Both the position numbers and the translations under genes were made by a program. 64,000 nt of DNA from Oxyruncus cristatus (lineage: Eukaryota > Chordata > Aves > Passeriformes > Cotingidae). Positions 39,201 through 51,200 of this stretch are shown in pieces (the stretch's first letter is position 1; each line of letters starts with the position of its first letter). Location: assembly GCA_013399855.1 (NCBI GenBank), contig VXAY01005262.1, positions 619,111 through 683,110 of the forward strand, read 5' to 3'. The notes under the pieces were generated by a model. The model ran no database searches and was not told the DNA's origin. It saw nothing but the letters and a program-made list of their open reading frames with translations.

Positions 39201-42200
39201 TGGTCAGGAAAAGCTGTAACTTTCTTGCTCTTGCACGGAAGGAAGGTAAATTCCAAGTATCACTTTTTACAATCTTATAAATTTTTCAGACTCTTTCCAA
39301 TTTATTTTGTTGTTTTGATTCATTCTTCCAACACCACACAAACCTGTCTGCATTCTCTCTGCACAGGTGATTGTGGAATCAGTTCCTTATAGGCAAGTTA
39401 TATGGACACATGCTAATAGAGAGATATGTAGAAAGTGCTCACCTGGGCCGCCACTGTGGAAACAGATCTGTGTTTTTGTAGATGAGTAGATGAGGAAGAC
39501 ATCAGAGAGAGGATTAAAATCCTAAAGTCAGAAATAACTGAATCACCTATGGAGATCTGTTTGCCTTACATTTAGGTGCTTGGACACTTTGTGAGGAAAA
39601 AGCAAAATATTGTTATTCTTCCTTCAAAACAATATCCTCTTCATTAGGATGCTGCAGGAGAAAGCCAGTATGAAAACCATTTCTCCATGCTCACATACAT
39701 CATTTTGCCTAAACTTACCCATAAAAAGGCCAAATTGCCCTCAGAAATAACCTTCTTCAGATGCCCTTTGAAGGTGTTCTCTTTCCAATGTAGAAAGCCC
39801 TGCCATGCTGAATACTGTGCTCACAATGAGTGCTCCACCAAAATGGTCCATGTGTCATGAGGGATACCAGAATCCAGATACCAAAATTAAAAGTCTTTTA
39901 AAATGTGAAATCCCTCACATCCTTTCAATGACTGTATCAGACATCACCCCCTGGTTTCTTCAGAAAATCTGGCTGTATTTGTGTGTATTTGTCCATCCAT
40001 TTGTTTCTTACCAGTAACTTTGAAATTTACAGTAAATTTGTATATTTGGCAGAGGAATACAATCTCTTCTGAAGAAACCAGTTGTTATTAGCTGCAGTGT
40101 TCACAGAGGAACTTGTATCACAACATGCTGAACGTACATGGGTTTGTATTTCAAAGTAATACAGCATACTAATATCCACAAAATCCACAATCTTGCACCC
40201 AACTTGAGGAACTGAATCTAACATTGTTTGGCAAGCAAAACACCTGTGTACACACTTGTGAGGATGAATATTTGTGAGTGCAGACAACTTGAAGGAAAAG
40301 TTTAGATTTCTGTACCCTGTCCACTGTACGAATGAATATATCTAAACATATGCAAATCTGGGAAGAGCCACAAAAATTCATGAGTTTTCTCAAGGTTCAC
40401 TGTGAAGGTAGTGGGAACATGTAGCATATTAGTAATGAGGATATTTGAAGGATATCTGAGTAAGAGAGGAGTTACAAGACTATTTGTTTAACCATCATCT
40501 TGTCTAAAACAAAACTTTACTGACTTTGACCAAGTTCTGTACATTTACACCAACTGAGGACCTAGACCATATTTCTTCTTTGCTTCTTATGCTTTTTAGA
40601 TCCATATTTCCTCAAGGCAATATTTAGATATCCCCCTCCCCTCCTTTTTTTATGAATTACTACATTTGCCATGAGATTAATAATGAGCTGTCTGTACTGA
40701 CTCTGATCTTCTTCCAGATGTTTAGAAGTCCAACTCTGCAGTTTCACTGTATGCCAATACCTTTTGGAAAGGTGTAGATACATTCAGATACTGATTAAAT
40801 GTACACCTTTTTCACTAGGGGATCTGTCCTAGATTATTATAAATAAACCTCATGTAGGGAAGGAATATTTTTAATATGATTGATTTATGACTGGCAAAGA
40901 TAAACTCGCTTGCTGTAGCTTCCATACAGACATTATAGTTAGGCTCACTTAATATCATAGAATCATTTAGGTTTAAAAAGACAAAAAAAAGTCATGGACT
41001 CCAACCACTAACATAACAGTGGCCAAGTCCACACTAAACTATGTCCCTAAATGCTCCATCTACATGTAAATAACATAATTATTTAAATATTTAAATATCC
41101 ATAAATAACAACTTTATTTTCTGTGCAAGTCTGTCACTTCTAATAGTCAAATCTCTTAGGCTCCTTGCTCGTTATACCTTTGCTAATTTCTATTTTGGGG
41201 AAATGAAAATGTATAAATAAATTGCACATAAAGTTCATAGTGGTTTTATACTGACAATTCTTTCCAGCATGATAACTCAATCACAGTATGTACACTGGAA
41301 AAAAGTGATCACCAGATATAAATTTCACCAACATAAGTTTCAGGTTTTGTGCCTGATCCTGGAAAAAAGTTTAGAATTCTTCAAAATGTATGTCCGGAAT
41401 TAGTATACACCTTACACGATTGACACACAGAGGATAATGAAAGTACCTTTATCACTCAATCCCTTATCATTGAGACAAATGGGTGTTTGATAATGTTCAC
41501 TTATTTTAAAAATGTTATTGGAGAAATTCCTGTTAATTTTTTGCTTTGAAAAAAATTATAGAATTTTTAAATTGAAAGAGGTTTGTTAGGTCATCTAGCC
41601 CAGCCTCCTTGTCAAAACACAGGCCACACTAAACTCAGACTCAGTAGATTAGAGATTTGCCCGATGCGGTTTCCATAACCTCTCAGGATGGAGGCTCCAC
41701 AACCTGTTCAGGCAACTTCTTCTACTGCTTGGTTATCCTCACAGTAAAAAATGCCTTCATATGCAGCCAGAACATTCTTTGGTTTGTTTTAGGACTGTTG
41801 CCTTTCATTCTTCATGCACCTCAGCAAGGCAGATGGCTCTATGTTCTTGATGGTCTTCCCACAGACACTGCAAAGTAGTTGCTGGGTTCCCCCAAAGCTG
41901 ACTCTTCTCCAGGCTAAGTCCAATTCCCTCAAATTCTCTTCAAAGAGCAAGTGCTCCATCCTTTTGACCATCTTGGAGAGCCCCCGCTGCCCATTAACAA
42001 GCTCTCCTTACTTTTCTCAGTGAGATGTAAAATAGTTTTATTTATTAAGGGCATGACCCAAAAGCTCCCTGAAATCACTAAAAAGACCTCCACTAATGCT
42101 GTCCATGAGATGTGGATAAAGTTTTAGTATTAATAAAGTTAAGTGATCCAAAAATGTCCCTGGTCTTCTCAACCTACAAAAAGATTCCTGTTACTGCTGA

Positions 42201-45200
42201 ATCACAATTTTGTCTTACTTGCGTGGGTGGGTTGGAGAACATTGTATCTAGAGAAATGATATTCAGTGAGAATGCCCTCAACAATGCAACTTTCACTGCT
42301 GTACATTTAGCTTTGCCATGAAGTGTAATTCCTGTTCATTCTGGCAGTGACCATCTTAAGGCATGTGGAAGGAAAGTCACAAGATCATAGTATTCATTTC
42401 CCTATGCTTTCCAGAGCTTAAAGGAGAAAAAGATGTATAAGTAAAACAGAAACAGCCATGTACTCAAAACTGGCCATCCTGATGCCAGACAGGTTGCTCC
42501 AGGTTCTTTTAGATATTCTACCCAGAGAGGTGATAATGTATAATATCAAGTTAAGTGATTTTAAACAGGCTTTTCTAGCAGATTAATAAAAAATGTACTG
42601 AAAACATAACACAAAGGTAATAATACTGATGAGATCCACATAACTGCTCTCATTGATAACCTCACTGCTACAATGCTGGACATCACAGGAAAGGATTACA
42701 CGGGTTGAAGTCAACTCAAGCCTTTTGCTCTCTTCCAAATTACTTTGCTTAGTGTTTATACACTGGGTTGGGCTTATACAGGTACATTTACACCATCGGT
42801 TCATCCTCTCAAATGTTGATAGCTACACTCAATCTGCTTTGTGTTGAGATAAAATCAGCTTTCTTTGCCACAGCTGTGGTCAGTCACGTCCTGCATTTTT
42901 CCCTGAGCTCCATGGGCACAGTGCCCCTGCTCAGCTCCACTAGCCTTCTTTGTTACAGGGGTCAGTCACAGCTGACTTTAGTGGAAATGAATGAAGTGAA
43001 ATAGCAGTACATTTATCTACACTCAAAGTGTTCAACCAATCCTAAAAACACCCTGCTTCAAAACAGGGCAGCAGAAATTCTCTAGCCAAAAATAAGGAAA
43101 GGAACAATCTATTCACATATAGTTGCCTTCTCCCTGATCAAAATTCAATCTGTTGCAATTTCATTTAGTTGCCAAATGCCTCTGTCTACTGCTCTGCTCC
43201 CTCAGTTTGTGCAGTCATGAACGCTGCTGCTAGGCATGCATTTCCTAGGCACATTTAGGCAGGGCAATCCTGTCTGGTTTTTGGGGGAAACGTGATTTTA
43301 CATTCTGGGCCCTAGGTTCTGGAAGCAGAACCCCAGCTTTCCCAATATGAGTGTTGTTTTGACTTACTTCCTCAATTTCTTGAGGTATTTCAAGCCAAAT
43401 AATGTTGTAACCACAGATTCTTCTGAAGGATGACCAGATTGTAGCAAATCTTTGTAAAATAAAATGCCTGCCACAACCTTCAGGTTTATGTCTCAGTACA
43501 GGAGATTATTGCAAGCATTCAGTCTTGCTCAACAACTTAAAACTACATCCCCTTTCTCTCTTCCCATAAAACTACACCAAAGGGCACTAGAGTGGTCGTT
43601 TGTTCAGAAAAGCAAACCTGTTCAGGACAGTAGTGCTGTTGTCCTGAAGGCAGGCTCACAACCTGGTGTGCAAACGCCAATTCACACACCAAGGCAAGGT
43701 ATTTCTATTTTTTTTAACTCTAGTTTGTGCAAAGCAGGGAGCTGGGTGGTAACTCACAAAAGACCACCTCCCTGATCATCAAAATTTTACATTATTTATA
43801 CATGTTCACAAACAAGGGTATCAGCATTCATTGGTTACAAATTACGTAACTTTTTCACTAATTACTAATCAAACTACTATTTGCTAGCTATACCTCTTTC
43901 TTATCATGCTAATTAGTCTGCACGTGCAATTCTTACCTACATTTGCGTCTAAGGTCCATTTTGAGTAGGCGGTCAATGAGTTGGTAGTCATGAACTCCCT
44001 CAAAGGAATTACCCTTCCTGCAGTTACTGCTCAGTTACTTCTCAGTTCTTCTGAGTTCTTCTCAGTTGTTTTTCCTTAAAACAAAAGATTAGCCAGGCAT
44101 GCAAGATTCACAATGCAATTGCTTAATCACAGCTTGCCCAGCTACAGCTACTGATTAATAGCTACAAAAATTTACAAGTTTGGTTCAAATCTTGAGGCAC
44201 TCAGATCTTAAAATTTTTGACCATGCACTCGTTTCCTCAGTTAGCCACAAACAATTTGTTACCCTCATGAGGCAAAGATAATTTAAATTTATGACTGTTA
44301 GTTTTCAAAAGTATTATATATGCAGTGCTACAAATGTTAAACACCTCAATTACAGTTTGCTTTTTCCTTCAGCAGACACAAGGAACAATTTTTCCCGCTC
44401 CGAATTTTAACCCTATTATGGATGCCCAGTTGCTAGGAGGAGCCCTACAGGGAATTAGTGAGTATTTTTATTTATTTCCTTTTTTTTTTTCAGAAAGCTC
44501 TCATAAAACAACAAGCATGAGGCAAAATAAAAACACATTAAACAAATTAAAAGTGTCACTACCTATCTGTGGATTCTTCAAGGAGTCACAATAAGACACA
44601 CTGATGTCCAAATAAATCATGTATTTCCATTTACAGGAACCAAGAGATTATCAAGATTAATCTAAAGTCTATGCCAATACTAGAGTAATGAACTCTTCCT
44701 TGAGAAAACAAGAAAAAGAAAACAGAATCCGTGTTATGTCACTACAGCGAAGGCCGAGAAATGAAAACTTTTTAGTTGTAACTTCAACAATTAACTGCTA
44801 CCAAGGTCTGCTAACTATTAATCAGTCATCAAGAAATAAAAATCAATGGAGTAGAAAGTTTAAAGAATTTATTATCTTTGACTCAGGAGCAATTTTTGCT
44901 TTCAATGTATGTACAAAAAAAGTTTTGTTCACCAAAGCATTTTTCTCTGTTCAGATTTTTGTTCTCCTGTAAAACATTGTTGATATTACTAAGAGTCAGA
45001 ATATTGATCTATTTTTTTACTATCTGAAACATTTTCCTCACATTAAAATTGTTTTCTCTATCAGAACTTTTATATACCTTGGGCTTTTCACAAGGCTATA
45101 CAGCACCAAATCTTGCATTCTGTTTTCAGTTTCTTTAATGCAAATGTGAGGACTCAGACTTAAGGTCAAATGAATCACAATGAGCATTAATGATCAAGGG

Positions 45201-48200
45201 GTATCTGAAGTATCTTTATGACAAAGTTGGCTACAGCTGAAAAGTTTCATTTTGCTAAACTTCAAACAGTACTTTTAGTGCAATGTTGCTAACATGAAAA
45301 TGCAGAAATTATATTCTTTATTTAGTACTGTAAATACAAGAACATTAACCTTACTTTTAATCTACCTATCAGAGTACATGAAGCAAAGTTCTAATTTCAA
45401 GGACAACTGGCAAAATAAACAGTTCAGCTTCAGACGAGTTAAAGTCACGATATCCTTTACAGGCACTGACACCCTGACTCCAAATCTTGCACACAACATT
45501 CATTCTTATGAGGAGGTTCAGTCACATTTGTTGTCCCACTGATACCAGTGGGATTACAGAAATGAACAGTTATTTATATTTCTAAATATTTCCTGGATCT
45601 GGATCCTTCTTACTTTTTAGTGTAGAGACTATGTAAGCTGTACAGATTCCTGGTGATAATTATTTTCTGGAAAGTAAAAACAAATCCTTATGCACAGTTT
45701 CAGTAATATTTCTGTTTTGTGAGTTTGATGGAAGTGAATCAGCCCAATGTTAAATCGGAGTCTTGCTAAAAATCTGGTGTAATTGTGGCTGGATGATCCA
45801 GCAGAAAGAGAACTAAACTTGTTGTGTAAAGAGCACACAACCGTTCCTCTGCCAACTCAAAAAAAAAAAAAAAAGTATTCAATGTCCAGTTGAAATTGTG
45901 TCAGAATGGAACCTGACAGTTATAGATTATATGATAATATCTGCCTTACAAAGGTGCAATAAGTACAGAATGTGTAACTGTAACACACATATATATGCCC
46001 ATGTAATAATGACTGCTAGAAACTTGAGACATTACCCTTCTCCATTCAGATGCTAGCTAAACCACATGCTTCCCAGCCTAATTCATCTAATCATCATAAA
46101 GGCAATTGATTTACACTTGGGGATGTATTTATGCTGGAATATCATAAAGTGCGCAACCATCTGAAATTACCAAAAGTCAACCTTTGGGATGCAAAAAGAG
46201 TTTTAAAATTCTAACATAATTTTCTGAATATGCTAGTCATCTTCTTTTTCACAAGCAACAAATATTGACTCATTATAGAAGTTTAGCAGTATCTCTAGCC
46301 ATGAAGCAAACAACCACGTGTAGACTTAAATAAAATGTCTTTGGAAATAGGGTAAAATACAGTATTTTCTTAAAACTTCATAACTTATTTTATACAGTTC
46401 CTCTGAAAATATAGCTGACTTTTTCAACAAATGGTCTAACCACAATTTGGCATCCCCACAAAAGAGATCCCTAATCCTGAAATGACTATTTAATCAATAT
46501 CAACAGGGCATACAAATATGACTTCCAAGGCTTAGCCACAAATCCTGCTACTAGGTAGTATTCACTACCTAGTATTCACTACCTAGTTCTGAATAAATGA
46601 AAGCCTCTATCTGTTTTATGGATGCTTTCAAATCCATTGAGCTTGAAAGAGGAGATGATGCATCTGGTAATAACAGACTACTTCACCTTTTTATGGTATT
46701 ACACCAGCAAGTGCAAGATACATCAGCAGGGTAAATATAACTGATGTTTGTACATACCAGTGGGATATTACTCTGTTGACCTATTTTTTTGAGAAATTAG
46801 TATAATCTTCTTGAATAAAACACGAACAATCACAAATGTAAGTAAATAACAACACATTGTTAATTTAGAGTCTGTGTCGTGTTTCCTTTACAGGTTGTGA
46901 AAAAGATGTGTTGATTGATATCCTAACTCAGCGTTGCAACTCCCAGCGGCTTATGATTGCCGAGGCATACAGGGACATGTATGGCAGGGTATGACACAGC
47001 CACTTTGTGCTTTCATTTACTTCTTTCTCTCCTTCCTCCGGTGCAGCTGGTCAGCTCTTCTCTCAGGTCAGTCACTGGAACCAAAAGCCTGTCAGACAGC
47101 TGGCTGGCACTGACACAACTTTGTTCATTGACTATTGGTACCTCTGACAGTATCAGATTGACATTTACAGCGCAGTAGAAGCACATCTGCCACACAAAGC
47201 TAGAAAGGGACATGGAAGCTTTCTTCTTTTACAGTTCATTCTTCTCTATTGACCAAAGCAAAACAGACTTATTTCTTCCTGTATATGTTCTTAGGGGTTT
47301 CTGAATTACATTTTTCAGGTTTTTTGAATAAATAATAAAATAGTATTGTAACCAAAGAAAAACATCATAACAACAGTTACAGGCTTTTTTATCTTACTTA
47401 CATACTGATTAAAGTTCTCATCTCAAGCACTGACATTCTCAGGCCCCATTTCATGTAATTCCATCCATACATTAAGCACAGTACTCATCTCAGCTGCTTA
47501 ATGGTAAATTTATGAATCTTTGAAAGGTGTTTAAAAAATTTTAAGACAGAAAAAGTTGGCCTTTTTTTCCAAATATATTTATCTATCTTTACTGTATATA
47601 ACAATGTTTTGTTATATGAATTCTTAAACATGCACAGATATAGATATCCTCATTCAATTTCCAGATCTACTATTGATAACCAAATAACTTCAGGAAAGTT
47701 GCAATGCCTTCATTTTCCTTAGTTAATCCAGCTATATAAGGGGAAAAAAAAATAACAACACCTTTTCCAAAATTCATCTAAAATCTACTGATGAAAAGTG
47801 CTGTATGAAAATAGATACTGTTGGATTAAATTGACTAGACGTACTCTTCCCCTAAGAGAAGCCAAGCAAACACAAGTAAGTTCAGTTTTCTCCTTTTCCT
47901 GAAGCCTGTAAAACTAACAGCTCACTAGAAAATTCCTTGAAGGTCAGTTTCTGCTTGCCATTGAATCAATCAGTGTGAATGAGAACAATGAGCTTGCACA
48001 GATGCTACCACACAGCCATCACCCTTAATTACAGTTAACTAGAAATGGTTCATTCAAAAACTCCATATGATGAGGCATTGTTGCACCACCAGTTTGTTAA
48101 CCAGTAAAAGTGTATTTTTTTCTTTAGGTACCCAACAAGTTCTCCAGAGACAACCTTTGTGCCAACTGTGTATCAAAATATCTCAAAACCATTGATCCCT

Positions 48201-51200
48201 AAATATGCTGAAAAACCCACTTACTCTCCTAGAATTGGGAGAAAAAGAGCTGGATTTAATCAGGGTAGTAGGTTGATTTTGTGTTGTTACTCATCTCTAG
48301 GAGATCAATGACTTCATTTGGATTGTAAGAAAAAATCAAACAATATTTGAGATATTTAGATGTAGCCTTGAATGGATGAGTATGTTTTAAGTAGACCATA
48401 AAAGAACAATAATTGAATCACAGCTACTCACCTTCCAAAGACTGTGACAGTGATAGAAATCAGTGCTTCCAAGTGATTAAAAATGTTTTTCTACTATGAG
48501 GTATTTATTAGATTACCATTACACATGCAAACCGCACAAGTTCAGTGTTTATCCATGTAATATTCCTCACAGAGTTTTAATTTTACTTGTAGAATACTAA
48601 AGCATATCAAGCTACCCAAAGGTGTCTGTGACAGTAAAGAACCCAAGCCCATTCTTTCCAAGTGTTCATTTATCTCCTTCATCAGTGGACAGTGCTCCTT
48701 CTCTGCTCCATCCATAGCAGCTGGCTGGTTTGTTTTGACCTTTTCTCTAGAGTGTTTCAACTGGACATATTTTAACAAAGGAAAACATTTAAAGGCTCCA
48801 TTTCATGTTTTTATCTTTAATTTCTGCCCTCTGACATATGAAGATGACCTAGTGACAATGCATGATACTGCAATAAAGAATTGGCAAATGTCCTTCAGGA
48901 ATGTAGTTATGATTTATCATATTTCATATTCATAGAGAACAAATATTTACTTGCTCACCACTGAATCTAGTTGTTTTTTCTTTTCAAATCAAAAATAAAA
49001 ATACAAACAAATGAATAAATCCCCATGAAAACATACCACCTTTAAATTCTTATCTCTGTCAGCCGTAATGAGTCAACATGAAGTTCTGTAAAGCCAGTGG
49101 CCACAGACCTAAAGATCTAGAAGAAAAGGAAAAAGCCAAAGAAAACCTCAGTGTCCTTTTTAAGAATTTCAGTCTCTAAATCTACAAATAATAATAGAAG
49201 GGAAAGGCAAGCAAACCGTTTTCATATTTCAGCAATGGGCTACAGAAGATTCTGAAACTCATGGAACATACTGCAATACACCCACAGCGCAAGATACATC
49301 AAGATATTCTTGACAGTTTTCAAAAACCCTCCCATTCAGTTCTACCCTTTGCCATGTGGAAAGAGGGGGAAGTACAGATTACCTCTAATGTAGTTCAGAG
49401 ATTAAATAGAAATGCTGATTTTTATTGTCTCACCTGTGACAGCAGACATACTGTAATGGCTTCTGTGGTTGGTGCTCCATGCAGTTCATTTGACTGATAC
49501 CTCAAAAGTTTTCCACCTTGGGCAGTAAGTGTTGGACAGGATACATTGTGTCTTACCTTGAACTGCCGATAATTCAGCACACCAGTGATAGCACTTCCCT
49601 GGCTGTGATCTGTCCTAATGGTTATATTGCATTGAGCAAATGTACCATTCAGCAGTCCTAGTTTATGAGTGGTAAACACTGCAGGGCACAGAAGACATGG
49701 AGTGAGGCAACAGCAGCTTTATCCTTCTCAGTTCAATTTAAGGTAAAACTGTTGGTCCAATCTTCTTCCCTCTTAATTTCACTTCAGTCTGCTCAATATG
49801 GTAGCCACTAGGCCCATTCATTAGGCAACATCTTAGAAGGAGAGAAATATGAGGAAAGAAAGATCTGAACTAGCTGCATGATTCAGACATACAGAGAAGC
49901 TTTAAGATTCCTCCTTACAATTAGCCTTCAAGGACTTTGTACAGCAAAGACGATTAGGAAATTAAAATAATGACAACTTAGAGTTGTCTTTTCTTATTTT
50001 TTAATATTTCACTTCCCTTAGTTCTGATTGCAGGAGTAATTTTTAAATAGCATCCATTTGTATTATTAATCCATTTTCCCACAGGCATGTTGTCAGAAGT
50101 GAAATGTCTTAATGAATTAATTTCTACTCCAGGTGTGATTTAGGGGTTGTCAAATGCACCTAATGTGCATTCACTGAAGACTGTGTGTATTTCTTCAGCA
50201 TAAATTTAATTTTTAATGTGTATTTGTCCTCCTTCATTGCTACTCTAGCTATTAATTTAATTATATTCATGTATTAAAACCAAAGTACAGGCCTGAAAAA
50301 TATGCAGCTCTGAAAACATAATAGTTTATATCATGGGAACCGTTTCAATTCAGACTTAGATCAGAACATACCTGACAGCTGTCTAGTGCTGCACACAAAA
50401 TATTATAAAAAAAAATTATGGGTGTGCAAGTATCCTTTAACAGAAACCCCAATAGTAAGCTAACAAGCTTTTGGCATTTGCAGTGTTTTGAAGGATGCTA
50501 ACAGGGAGAGTGAGAAGGAAACTCTGATCCATTACTCAGCTACCTGGCAAGCAAGAACTGAGACACATGAGGCCGAAGAGGGAGGTTCCTTATTATTATT
50601 CCAGCATCTGTCAAAAGTAGTGAATTTAGTTTGAATATAAAATATTCAAAAGCACGTAACCTTCCAGCAACCCAAAGCAGGTATTTTTATTTACTAGGGG
50701 CAATATAGATGATTTTTTTAAATTATTCACATGGTAAGTAATGCTGAAAAAAGCCCCAGAAATCACCTGAATTCTATGTGATTCGATTTCCAAAGATGCT
50801 TACCTCACACAGATTTGCACAGGGAATATACCAAGGAAAGCTGAAGATGCCCTGCCATGATATTCAGTTTTCTAAAACTTTAAGTAGTAGTTGCACTAAC
50901 ACCTCTGCATTTTCTTCTGTATTCTAATGAACCAGAAAACCATTGTGGTCTACTGGCTTATGAATCTATTCTTATCTTACTCATACTAGTAGAACAAGCA
51001 GGTACTATTTAAAAGAACATTTTTTTCTTAATGTTAGCTAGAATTCATCTTTGAAAGTCCATCTTTATTAATTTACAGAGAAAACCACTAATAATTTTTT
51101 AATCTGTCTTAATAAAGTGAGACTATTGAAATAATCCTGTCTATGCATTTTATTTTTCTTTTCAAGGATCTGATAACAGACCTAAAAGAGAATCTCTCTC

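Larger units (their letters stand above)
36260..44375 (+). other. ANXA10 intron 1 (8.1 kb)
   Basis: The largest intron, GT-AG. It contains a minus-oriented CR1 3' end at about 40953-41100, a CR1-like antisense LINE fragment at about 41556-42000, and a minus-oriented LTR-like element at about 43640-44130 shortly before exon 2. I saw no convincing nested gene. The open frames here (for example 38570-38800 and 40027-40393) lack recognisable motifs. Confidence 0.85.

Noticed and set aside
44458..44594. Extension of the ANXA10 exon 2 frame past 44457 (89-codon open frame)
   Set aside because: It reads through the gtgagt donor into intron sequence; residues after GGALQGI lose all similarity to annexins, while exon 3 continues the match.
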